DNA from: Patescibacteria group bacterium
GTDB taxonomy: Bacteria; Patescibacteriota; WWE3; UBA101185; UBA10185
Direction: 5' to 3'
DNA length: 6,049 nucleotides
NCBI GenBank assembly: GCA_022710505.1
Contig: JAKLGS010000043.1
Span: 1 to 6,049 of the forward strand
Positions within the stretch are counted from its first letter, which is position 1. Each line of letters starts with the position of its first letter. The notes beneath the pieces are model-generated. The model had not been told where the DNA came from. It was given only the letters and a program-made list of their open reading frames with translations, and searched no databases. This document shows positions 1-6,049 of the stretch, in pieces. Both the position numbers and the translations under genes were made by a program.

Positions 1-764
1 TGGTAATCATAAGCCATTATAAAAATTCCATCTGCTGCCCGGCTCAAGTTTTCCAAATCAGAGCTGACTCTGTTTTGTGTTGCGGAATCTCCGAAAGCCG
101 AAACAACAACATAAGAATTTCCATAAATTTTATCAAGTTCACCGTTTAAATATTTGGTAAACTCAGAAAACTTTTTATCAATACCTTCCTTTGTTCCTTC
201 AGCGTGTTCAAAATTCAAATTAACATCCCTTATACCTTTTCTATCTAACTCTGTTCTTAAATTTTTTACTAAATTATCCCAACACTCCCTGCAGTTAAGA
301 AACTCGTCATTAGAGGCATCGTCGTGAGCTATTATAGTAAGTGCAAACCTGACATTATTTTCCTTACAGTGAGTTATTAGTAAATTAAGCTCATCACTGT
401 TTTTCCAATTATTGTAGGCGGGTTCGATTATGGTTGTTCCATCTTCCCCGATAGTTGTAGTCATGAAATCTCCGTATTCATTTAAATATAAACCAAAATA
501 AGCTATATCAGTTAGTTTATCTAGCTGAAGATACTCTATTTTGGTAATATTCCAGTAAGGCAGGTACCCGTAAATTAATTTCCTTGGCTTCTCTGATATT
601 TTTGAAAAGCTTGAAAGTACGTTTATGTTACTTGAAAAAGGAGAGACAACTTTACTGCTTCTGATATTTTTTGGTGTACCTGTTTTTTTTACAGACATCG
701 AGGCCGTAAATAACAAGGCTGAAATGACAAATATCGAAATAATAAGAATTTTTTTTGTTTTCAT
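1..764 (-). CDS. GH18-like (chitinase/spore-peptidoglycan hydrolase fold) exported glycosidase, C-terminus missing
   Basis: The open frame runs from an ATG at 764-762 to the left edge, giving 254 codons with no stop, so the gene is partial. Residues 1-5 are MKTKK, followed by a hydrophobic stretch (6-23) that serves as a signal peptide or N-terminal anchor; residues 24-62 look like a Ser/Lys-rich linker. The rest reads as the first strands of a GH18 TIM barrel: IYGYLPYWN (64-72), LTDIAYFGLYLN (84-95), VRFALTIIA (138-146), IRDVNLNFE (178-186), YVVVSAF (218-224) and ADGIFIMAYDY (244-254). Family knowledge: GH18 enzymes cleave GlcNAc-containing polymers such as chitin or peptidoglycan, with the catalytic Glu ending DxxDxDxE. 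Here Glu186 is kept but the three Asp positions are Arg179, Asn182 and Asn184, so activity is uncertain. A CxxC (Cys158, Cys161) lies between strands 3 and 4. No Shine-Dalgarno sequence precedes the ATG; the start is chosen because the signal sequence begins directly there. The gene is divergent from the polysaccharide cluster. Fold assignment is good; the substrate is unknown. Confidence 0.85.
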   Translation of the reverse strand, partial: MKTKKILIISIFVISALLFTASMSVKKTGTPKNIRSSKVVSPFSSNINVLSSFSKISEKPRKLIYGYLPYWNITKIEYLQLDKLTDIAYFGLYLNEYGDFMTTTIGEDGTTIIEPAYNNWKNSDELNLLITHCKENNVRFALTIIAHDDASNDEFLNCRECWDNLVKNLRTELDRKGIRDVNLNFEHAEGTKEGIDKKFSEFTKYLNGELDKIYGNSYVVVSAFGDSATQNRVSSDLENLSRAADGIFIMAYDY

Positions 765-772
765 TCGGGTTA

Positions 773-778
773 ATTTTA
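773..778 (-). promoter_or_regulatory. Candidate -10 element for the GH18-like gene
   Basis: On the minus strand this reads TAAAAT, preceded directly by TG. With normal -10 spacing, transcription would begin about two bases before the ATG at 764, giving an essentially leaderless mRNA. That agrees with the absence of a Shine-Dalgarno sequence. A single hexamer in AT-rich DNA is weak evidence, and no -35 box is evident. Confidence 0.35.
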
Positions 779-812
779 CACGATAATTACACTAAGGTCT
801 TTAATAAAATGT

Positions 813-818
813 TAAAAT
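813..818 (+). promoter_or_regulatory. Candidate -10 element for the polysaccharide cluster
   Basis: The sequence is TAAAAT, embedded in GTTAAAATTG, very like the element of the divergent gene (GTAAAATTA). Normal spacing places the transcription start about three bases before the ATG at 828, so the first gene would be nearly leaderless. A second TAAAAT at 805-810 is an alternative that would give a leader of about 11 bases, still without a Shine-Dalgarno sequence. No -35 box is clear. Confidence 0.35.
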
Positions 819-827
819 TGCATAAAT

Positions 828-2054
828 ATGGATATATCTAAGACTAAGCGAAAATTTTGGTCTTTTTTCTTGTTGTCGCTAATACTATTTGGTGTATTGT
901 CTTACCTTTTTTATAAAAACATTGTTACATCAAAGCAAAAGAAGTTAGAAAAAGACATTGAGAATATTGAAATGGATTTTGTTTTTAAGTCTGAAGACTG
1001 GTGGGAACAGGAAGAAGAGTGTACTGCTATACAAAATATCGAATATTACTATTATTCTGGAGATGATCCGCTATGGAAAGAAAATAATAAGTTCGGGCTT
1101 TATATCTATGCTGAAGAAAAAGATTTTTTTGAGATTGCGCAAAATTTAATCAACTCAAAGGGAGGGGAGTGGGGTTACGTTTTAATACCCTACAATGTAA
1201 AAGATTACGATGAAGGTAAGTGGGGGAGGGTTTTTGATCAATTAATTAGTAAGAAATTAATTCCTGTAATTCAGTTATGGAATTTTGATAAAGATCATTA
1301 TCAAAAAAATACCAAGAGAGCCGCAGAGTTTTTAAATTCCTTTATCTGGCCTATAAAGTATCGCTACATCAGTGTATATAATGAACCTAACGATGATAAG
1401 TTTTGGGTAGGTGATGCTGATCCGGAGGAATACGCCGAGGTTTTAGATTTTACTATTAAAACCTTTAAGGAAACTAACCCTGATTTTTATATGTTAAACG
1501 GAGCTTTAAACATTAGTTCTCCAACCGACGGTCAAAATATTGACGCTTTTGAGTTTATGAGAAAAATGAATGAAAAAGTACCAGGAATATTTGATAAATT
1601 AGATGGTTGGGCTTCACATCCTTATCCTCAACCAAATTTTTCAGGCAATCCTTACGATAAGGGGAGGTGGAGCATCCGAGCTTACGAGGATGAGTTGAAA
1701 TATTTAAAAGAAGATTTAGGAGTTAAAAAAGATCTACCGGTTTTTATAACCGAAACGGGGTGGGCACATGCCGAAGGTGATAATTATAACCCTTCCTTTC
1801 CGAAAGTTGAGACTGTGTCGGAATATTATAAAATAGCTTTTGAGGAGGTATGGTTGAAAGATGATAGAGTGAGGGCAGTCATGCCGTTTACGATCAGATA
1901 CGACCCTCCATTCGACCATTTCTCTTGGATTAATAAAGACAAAGTTCCTTATCTTCAATACGAGGTTTTGAAAAAAATCGAAAAAGTGAAAGGAAAACCA
2001 CCGGCTTTAATGACGGATAATGTAGATATTTATAACTGCCCTGGTAGCAAATGA
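828..2054 (+). CDS. Membrane-anchored clan GH-A glycoside hydrolase (GH5/GH39-like TIM barrel)
   Basis: This 408-residue protein has a Lys/Arg-rich start (residues 5-9), one hydrophobic segment (about 11-30) and then a large hydrophilic domain. It is therefore a signal-anchor protein with its enzyme outside the membrane, or a secreted one. The domain carries the clan GH-A signatures. YISVYNEPND (180-189) contains the Asn-Glu-Pro of the acid/base catalyst, Glu186. WASHPYP (261-267) is the usual His/Tyr motif. VFITETGW (305-312) contains the nucleophile, Glu309. A GGEWGYVLIP stretch (112-121) forms an early barrel strand. Known of the clan: retaining hydrolysis of beta-linked polysaccharides; the family and substrate cannot be fixed by eye. 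Only two cysteines are present, Cys65 and Cys403, flanking the barrel. It is the first gene of the rightward cluster, and its stop overlaps the flippase start by four bases. This suggests a role in processing the glycan that the cluster makes. The start is the only ATG giving the anchor and lacks a Shine-Dalgarno sequence. Confidence 0.85.
   Translation: MDISKTKRKFWSFFLLSLILFGVLSYLFYKNIVTSKQKKLEKDIENIEMDFVFKSEDWWEQEEECTAIQNIEYYYYSGDDPLWKENNKFGLYIYAEEKDFFEIAQNLINSKGGEWGYVLIPYNVKDYDEGKWGRVFDQLISKKLIPVIQLWNFDKDHYQKNTKRAAEFLNSFIWPIKYRYISVYNEPNDDKFWVGDADPEEYAEVLDFTIKTFKETNPDFYMLNGALNISSPTDGQNIDAFEFMRKMNEKVPGIFDKLDGWASHPYPQPNFSGNPYDKGRWSIRAYEDELKYLKEDLGVKKDLPVFITETGWAHAEGDNYNPSFPKVETVSEYYKIAFEEVWLKDDRVRAVMPFTIRYDPPFDHFSWINKDKVPYLQYEVLKKIEKVKGKPPALMTDNVDIYNCPGSK
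2051..2054 (+). other. ATGA start/stop overlap coupling hydrolase and flippase
   Basis: The flippase ATG (2051-2053) and the hydrolase TGA (2052-2054) share the tetramer ATGA. No Shine-Dalgarno sequence precedes the ATG, so ribosomes finishing the hydrolase probably re-initiate here, linking the amounts of the two proteins. Confidence 0.75.
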
Positions 2055-3340
2055 AACTTAATTTAAAATCAAACACAGCGACTAAAATTGCCAGCAATAC
2101 TGTATATCAGATATTTGGAAAATTAATCAGCATGTCTATCACAATGCTTGCTGTGGTAATTATTACAAGGTCTTACGGTAGAGAAGGGTACGGAGCATTT
2201 AGTTTGATGCAATCTTGGCCGGCTCTATTTTTTGTGATTGTAGATTTTGGTATTAACGCCATTGCAGCAAGAGATATTACTGAAGATTGGTCTAAAGCGG
2301 CAAAATATTTAGGAAATATTTTAATAATTCGTTTCTTATTTTCCCTGTTTTTAATATTAATAATCTCCTTTAGTATCAGTTTTTTTCCGTATACATCTGA
2401 TCTAAGAAACGGTATTAGACTTGGACTCTTTTTACTTATCACTCAATCTTTATTCTCTACGACAAATATTTTTTTTCAGGTGAAATTAAGATATGATTAC
2501 TCAACCATAGCTTATGTCGGAGGTTATATTCTCATCCTTGTCTTAGTTTTAATTTCTTCATACTTCAAACTTCCTGTTACGTGGGCGAACTTTTCTTACG
2601 TAATAGGCGGGCTGCTAACCTTTATTTTAAGTATGAGTTATTTAGCTAAAATGGGCATAAAGCCGGATTTTTCTCTTGATAAAAAAATATGGAAATATCT
2701 CATTTTATCGGCACTTCCCATTGGGATAATGTTTTTGTTCAGCCAAATGAGCTTTAAAGAAGATGCTCTGATGCTTTCTTTTTTGAAATTACCTAAATCT
2801 TACGGTCTGAATAATACCGAAAGTGTGGCTGTTTACGCCCTACCTTACAAGGTTTTTGAGGTTATGCTGGTAGTGCCTACATTTTTTATGAATTCTGTTT
2901 ACCCGGTTTTAGTTGGCCATATGGTTGAGGGGGAACAGAAACTGAAAAAAACATTTGCACGGGTTATGTATTTTCTTACAGGATCGGGGTTGATAATAGG
3001 TTTGCTAGGTGTTGTTTTTTCATCCTTGTCTATGAAAATCCTAGGTGGCGAGGAATTTGTTCAATCTGTTGGTGTTTTAAATATACTTTCAGGAGGGTTG
3101 TTTATTTTTTACCTTACATCTCCAATATCGTGGTTGATTGTTACCTTAGGATACCAAAAATATCTTCCATGGATTTATTTTGTTAGCTTTTCATTTAATA
3201 TAATAATGAACTTCATATTCATTCCAAAATACTCTTTCTATGGTGCTTCTTGGATTACAGTACTTTCAGAGTTTATAGTTCTTATACTTTTGATCATTTT
3301 TGCCCGAAAATCTTGGAGGTTGAAATATGCTCGTAGCTAG
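2051..3340 (+). CDS. Wzx-type polysaccharide/oligosaccharide flippase (MOP superfamily)
   Basis: The product is a 429-residue, very hydrophobic protein with about 12 predicted membrane helices (roughly 13-39, 45-72, 87-111, 121-142, 150-170, 178-198, 214-234, 258-285, 303-325, 339-362, 370-391, 394-417). Its length is usual for the family. The N-terminus has the family pattern: ASNTVYQIFGKL (14-25), then ITRSYGREGYGAFSL (38-52) and VDFGINAIAARDI (64-76). The last helices carry the familiar N-x-I-x-I-P-K-Y-x-x-x-GAS pattern (387-400). Known of the family: these proteins flip polyprenyl-diphosphate-linked oligosaccharides from the cytoplasmic to the outer face of the inner membrane for polymerisation or transfer. 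Its position between a surface glycosidase and a Wzy/WaaL-type protein fits exactly. Translation is probably coupled to the upstream gene. A teichoic-acid or peptidoglycan-lipid (MurJ) role is less likely given the neighbours. Confidence 0.9.
   Translation: MKLNLKSNTATKIASNTVYQIFGKLISMSITMLAVVIITRSYGREGYGAFSLMQSWPALFFVIVDFGINAIAARDITEDWSKAAKYLGNILIIRFLFSLFLILIISFSISFFPYTSDLRNGIRLGLFLLITQSLFSTTNIFFQVKLRYDYSTIAYVGGYILILVLVLISSYFKLPVTWANFSYVIGGLLTFILSMSYLAKMGIKPDFSLDKKIWKYLILSALPIGIMFLFSQMSFKEDALMLSFLKLPKSYGLNNTESVAVYALPYKVFEVMLVVPTFFMNSVYPVLVGHMVEGEQKLKKTFARVMYFLTGSGLIIGLLGVVFSSLSMKILGGEEFVQSVGVLNILSGGLFIFYLTSPISWLIVTLGYQKYLPWIYFVSFSFNIIMNFIFIPKYSFYGASWITVLSEFIVLILLIIFARKSWRLKYARS
3315..3319 (+). 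promoter_or_regulatory. Strong Shine-Dalgarno sequence (GGAGG) for the polymerase/ligase gene
   Basis: GGAGG lies seven bases before the ATG at 3327, inside the last codons of the flippase gene. It decides the start of the next gene and makes a 14-bp overlap real rather than an annotation artefact. It is the only clear Shine-Dalgarno sequence among the five starts here. Confidence 0.85.
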
Positions 3341-4547
3341 CTTTTATATAACCCTTTTCTTGTTAAGTTTGAATCAGTTATCGGTGTTATCAAAAAGCGG
3401 GGGAGTGAGTGTATATCTTTTTGACATTAGTGTTATTTTATTTTCATTATTCGGAACTTGTTATTTTCTAATATTGAAAAAGTCCTTTAAAATACCGAGA
3501 TACGCTTATTTGTATGTTTTTTTTATATTACCCGCAGGTATTTCCCTTTTACTATCTTCAATAGAGTTTTCTACAGATAAAATAATGACCGGATTTTTCT
3601 ATTTATTACGATATTTTTCTTATCTGCTGTCGGGTGTAGTTGTATACAACATGGTGGACAAAAGATTATTAAGCAAAAAAAGGATTGAAGATGCCTTTAT
3701 TTTATCCGGAATATTTATTGCCATTGCAGGGTTTATTCAACTGATACTTTTACCTGATTTTACTATTTTAGACCCGAGCCTTGGTTGGGATCCCCATAAA
3801 AATCGCTTAGCCTCAACCTTTTTTGACCCAAATTTTGTAGGAGCCTACTTTGTTATTTGCTTAGCTGTTTTGTTAGAAAGGATATTTCCCGATAAATGTA
3901 CAAAGGAAAGTTCTAAAACTGGTTTTTATACCTATTTTTGCTTGATTGTTATTTTAATTGGTTTGATACTCACATTTTCAAGAAGTGCTTGGGGTATGAT
4001 GGGAATTGTTGTCTTAGCATACGGGGTTTTTAGATCTAAAGTATTGTTATTAGTAGCTTTTTTTACTGCCTTTATGGCTTATTTTGCCATTCCTAGGGTT
4101 CAAACAAGGATTTCAGGTACTACGGACCCCGCCGACTCTGCTTCCCTTAGAATCGTATCCTGGGGCAACACAGTTAGAATAATAAAGGATAACATTTGGA
4201 CAGGTGTCGGTTTTAACACTTATAGGTACGCACAAGAGAACTATGGGTTTTTAACCCCAGATCAAGATGAGATACACTCGGGGGCGGGGTCTGATTCCAG
4301 CCTCCTTTTAGTTTTTGCAACGACTGGGATTCTTGGTTTTTTGATTTATTTTGTTGCGTTTTTATTTCCTATTATTGATTCATTGAAAAAAAGATATTTA
4401 GGATGGCTCGTTATACTCGGCATCTTAATAAGTCTTTTAATTGAATCTCAATTTATAAATAGTTTATTCTATCCTCAAATCATGTTTATCCTATTTCCTA
4501 TACTTTTTATCTTTGATAATAGGTTACAGTACCTAAGTGTTTTATAA
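3327..4547 (+). CDS. O-antigen polymerase/ligase family protein (Wzy/WaaL-like)
   Basis: This 406-residue integral membrane protein has about 11-12 helices and one large hydrophilic loop (about 255-322) before the last three helices, the layout of the O-antigen ligase/polymerase domain. Family marks are RLASTFFDPNFVGAY (160-174); LTFSRSAWGM (215-224), which includes the conserved Thr-x-Ser-Arg; SLRIVSWGNT (273-282); the GVGFNTY motif (293-299); and an HSGAGSDSSLL segment (317-327) leading into ATTGILGFLIY (331-341). The Arg219, Arg275 and His317 positions match the Arg/His pattern typical of these enzymes. Known role: polymerising flipped lipid-linked repeat units (Wzy) or transferring the finished glycan to an acceptor (WaaL, or protein-glycan ligases such as PilO/TfpO). 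Sequence alone does not separate these. Adjacency to the flippase favours a Wzx/Wzy-type pathway. The start is fixed by the upstream GGAGG. The gene ends with TAA, 23 bases before the next one. Confidence 0.85.
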   Translation: MLVASFYITLFLLSLNQLSVLSKSGGVSVYLFDISVILFSLFGTCYFLILKKSFKIPRYAYLYVFFILPAGISLLLSSIEFSTDKIMTGFFYLLRYFSYLLSGVVVYNMVDKRLLSKKRIEDAFILSGIFIAIAGFIQLILLPDFTILDPSLGWDPHKNRLASTFFDPNFVGAYFVICLAVLLERIFPDKCTKESSKTGFYTYFCLIVILIGLILTFSRSAWGMMGIVVLAYGVFRSKVLLLVAFFTAFMAYFAIPRVQTRISGTTDPADSASLRIVSWGNTVRIIKDNIWTGVGFNTYRYAQENYGFLTPDQDEIHSGAGSDSSLLLVFATTGILGFLIYFVAFLFPIIDSLKKRYLGWLVILGILISLLIESQFINSLFYPQIMFILFPILFIFDNRLQYLSVL

Positions 4548-4570
4548 TTTATCAAGCTTAATAATATAAT
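4548..4570 (+). other. Short intergenic gap, no terminator
   Basis: These 23 AT-rich bases separate the polymerase/ligase gene from the membrane glycosyltransferase gene. There is no GC-rich hairpin with a T tract, so transcription should read through. No Shine-Dalgarno sequence precedes the next ATG. An in-frame TAA at 4562-4564 excludes an earlier start for the downstream gene. Confidence 0.6.
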
Positions 4571-6049
4571 ATGAAACCAATTATTATAGAAATACTTAAC
4601 CGGTTATTACTTTTATTTATACTTGTTGTACCGAATATTTATCTTGTTTTAATACTTGCCAGAGTTAAGAAAAGTTTAAAGTCGTTGCTTATTCCTGCAT
4701 TTTGTATGTCTCTCTTGATATTAATATTTTTAAATAAACTTATATTTACAAGTCAGACTCTGTCAGCTCAAGATTTTAATAACATCCAGATTCCCTTCTT
4801 TCACTTTTTTAAGGAATCTATAGTTAATTATTTTGAACCTCCTTTTTGGAACAGTAGATTCGGAGGTGGTTTTGATGCTTTTTCAAATCCCATATCAGCT
4901 TATTTTGCTCCACTCAACTTTATATTTTTAATTTTTAAAAATGTTTATGAAGGTGCAGGTGTGTTTATATATTTTCAGTTACTTTTAACTTCGCTTTTTT
5001 CATTATTATTATTTAAAGAATTGAAATTTAATAATTACCTCTCATTTTTTGGAGCGATAGTTTTTACATTTAATGGTTTTGTTACTATGAGGTTATCACC
5101 AGGAGTAGGAATTGAGTATTTATATTCATATAAATGGATTCCATTGATAATGTTCTTCACTTTAATCTACTTAAGAGACCGTAAGTTACACGATTTGGCG
5201 TTGTTGTCTATTTCTCTGGCCTTTACTCTTGAAGGGAATTTAAATATTGTTATCTCGATATGGGCTTTTTGGTTATTGTTTTTGTTATTTATGTCTAAAA
5301 ATTTTATAAGAGATATACGACACTACATTTTAATTCCTTTATTATCGATGCTCCTATTTTCTATAAAAATATTACCCTTCTTAGATCTAATGAGAAACAG
5401 TACCGGTAGGATATCCGGAGTTGTAACTGGATGGAGATTGAATAAGATTGATATGATAGATTTTTTGTCTTATTTTCCTCCCATCAGACAGCTATTCGGT
5501 TCCGCTTTATTTACCCCGGGTATTATTGCTATAGCTTTTTTCTTCTTAAGTGTCGTGTACATTATCTTTTCAATATTTTCAAAAAGAAAAATAGAAAAAA
5601 TATTTGTATTTTTGATATGTTCAATAATTTTCGGATTTATAATAAATACGTATAATCCTTTATCAAATATCTTATTTTCACTTCCTTTTTTTAATAGAAT
5701 CACAATAGTGCCTGCATTTATGGTTTTTATTTTTACCCCGGTGTATATTCTGTCGGTTTATGGGTTAGAGATGTTTAAGAATTACGTGTTGAGCAGAAGA
5801 TTTCTTAAAAATTTTAAGAATTTAGATAAATTTGGAATTGTATGCATTTCGCTACTGGTTTTTGCTGAAATATTAACAGGACCATCAACTTTTGGTAACA
5901 ATACTTATAGCTTTAATTTTGCAAAAATGGATAAAACCGAAGTAAATAAGGTACCTCCATATAATACTATTAAAAATCTAAGGCCCGGTGTATTTGCGTT
6001 TATAGATAGTTCAGATACATTTCTCTATCCGCACGTAATCTCAAATATA
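4571..6049 (+). CDS. YfhO-like multi-pass membrane glycosyltransferase (GT-C superfamily), C-terminus missing
   Basis: An open frame of 493 codons runs to the right edge without a stop, so the gene is partial; YfhO-type proteins are often 700-900 residues. Hydrophobic segments lie near 10-31, 37-56, 129-150, 156-172, 187-203, 224-242, 252-270, 311-337, 342-361, 376-400 and 420-437. After them the frame becomes hydrophilic, as if entering the outer C-terminal domain. Between helices 2 and 3 a long outer loop holds Asp68 in SAQDFNNIQIPFF (64-76), the usual place of the GT-C catalytic or metal-binding acid. PPFWNSRFGGGFDAFSNP (90-107) then matches the P-x-W-x-x-x-x-G-x-G pattern of this group. 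EGNLNIVISIW (221-231) sits where relatives have Gly-His-Pro-Gln. LPFFNRITIVPAF (371-383) matches the P-F-F-x-R segment of YfhO relatives. Known of the superfamily: sugar transfer from polyprenyl-phosphate donors on the outer face; YfhO itself acts in lipoteichoic-acid glycosylation. The target here is inferred to be the surface glycan made by this cluster. Confidence 0.75.
   Translation, partial: MKPIIIEILNRLLLLFILVVPNIYLVLILARVKKSLKSLLIPAFCMSLLILIFLNKLIFTSQTLSAQDFNNIQIPFFHFFKESIVNYFEPPFWNSRFGGGFDAFSNPISAYFAPLNFIFLIFKNVYEGAGVFIYFQLLLTSLFSLLLFKELKFNNYLSFFGAIVFTFNGFVTMRLSPGVGIEYLYSYKWIPLIMFFTLIYLRDRKLHDLALLSISLAFTLEGNLNIVISIWAFWLLFLLFMSKNFIRDIRHYILIPLLSMLLFSIKILPFLDLMRNSTGRISGVVTGWRLNKIDMIDFLSYFPPIRQLFGSALFTPGIIAIAFFFLSVVYIIFSIFSKRKIEKIFVFLICSIIFGFIINTYNPLSNILFSLPFFNRITIVPAFMVFIFTPVYILSVYGLEMFKNYVLSRRFLKNFKNLDKFGIVCISLLVFAEILTGPSTFGNNTYSFNFAKMDKTEVNKVPPYNTIKNLRPGVFAFIDSSDTFLYPHVISNI

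Larger units (their letters stand above)
765..827. promoter_or_regulatory. Divergent promoter region between two glycosidase genes
   Basis: This 63-bp strip is the only spacer between the leftward GH18-like gene and the rightward polysaccharide cluster, so it must hold both promoters unless transcription enters from elsewhere. It is strongly AT-rich. Neither start codon has a purine-rich Shine-Dalgarno sequence in front of it. A TAAAAT hexamer lies 8 or 9 bases upstream of each ATG, in the matching orientation. No convincing -35 box was found at 16-18 bp spacing from either hexamer, and there is no long inverted repeat that would mark an operator. A promoter function follows from the geometry; the exact elements are inferred. 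Confidence 0.6.

Noticed and set aside
771..789. Short inverted repeat TAATT...AATTA in the divergent promoter region
   Set aside because: Five-base AT-only arms separated by nine bases are expected by chance here and do not support an operator or terminator.
958..1149. 63-codon plus-strand reading frame inside the anchored hydrolase gene
   Set aside because: It is a shifted frame of a gene with clear catalytic motifs; its product is a Lys/Ile-rich composition artefact with no separate start signal.
1734..1958. Minus-strand frame of 74 codons opposite the hydrolase C-terminal half
   Set aside because: It lies fully inside a well-supported gene, has no ribosome binding site and no recognisable domain.
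2052..2054. Possibility that TGA is recoded (as glycine in Gracilibacteria/SR1)
   Set aside because: No gene has an internal TGA. The one in-frame TGA sits at the natural end of the hydrolase and overlaps the next start, so it acts as a stop.
2173..2442. Minus-strand frame of 89 codons opposite the flippase
   Set aside because: It is a shadow of the flippase coding strand, with no family resemblance and no start signal.
4565..4570. Perfect TATAAT hexamer directly before the YfhO-like start codon
   Set aside because: It touches the ATG, so its transcript would start inside the gene and lose the start codon. In DNA this AT-rich a chance match is expected.
5470..5703. Minus-strand frame of 77 codons opposite the YfhO-like gene
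   Set aside because: The opposite strand is a continuous 493-codon frame with family motifs; this frame is Lys/Ile-rich noise.

Overview
The window is an AT-rich bacterial segment (roughly one third G+C by eye) with five genes for membrane or exported proteins. Nearly all the DNA is coding. There are no RNA genes, insertion sequences, CRISPR arrays or long repeats that I can see. The standard bacterial code fits: TGA, TAG and TAA are all used as terminal stops, and no gene has an internal TGA. Low G+C, tight packing, mostly absent Shine-Dalgarno sequences and the style of these protein families suggest a small-genome candidate-phylum bacterium of the Patescibacteria/Microgenomates type. That placement is an inference from protein character, not from a marker gene.

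Layout: positions 1-764 (minus strand) hold the N-terminal 254 residues of an exported or membrane-anchored GH18-like glycosidase that runs off the left edge. A 63-bp intergenic strip (765-827) separates it from a divergent, rightward cluster. That cluster contains a membrane-anchored clan GH-A glycoside hydrolase (828-2054), a Wzx-type lipid-linked oligosaccharide flippase (2051-3340), a Wzy/WaaL-type O-antigen polymerase or ligase (3327-4547), and a YfhO-like GT-C membrane glycosyltransferase cut by the right edge (4571-6049). The rightward genes overlap by 4 and 14 bp or lie 23 bp apart, so they are very probably one operon.

Together they look like the membrane and surface half of a Wzx/Wzy-style cell-surface polysaccharide pathway. 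The flippase turns over lipid-linked repeat units, the Wzy/WaaL protein polymerises or ligates them outside the membrane, and the GT-C enzyme adds sugars from a polyprenyl-phosphate donor. The anchored hydrolase may trim or release the glycan. The cytoplasmic glycosyltransferases, the initiating phosphoglycosyltransferase and any chain-length regulator are not in this window. The most interesting points are the pairing of a surface glycosidase with the flippase through a start/stop overlap, reminiscent of PslG in the Pseudomonas Psl system; the non-canonical GH18 active-site motif in the divergent gene; and the apparently leaderless starts of both divergent hydrolase genes.
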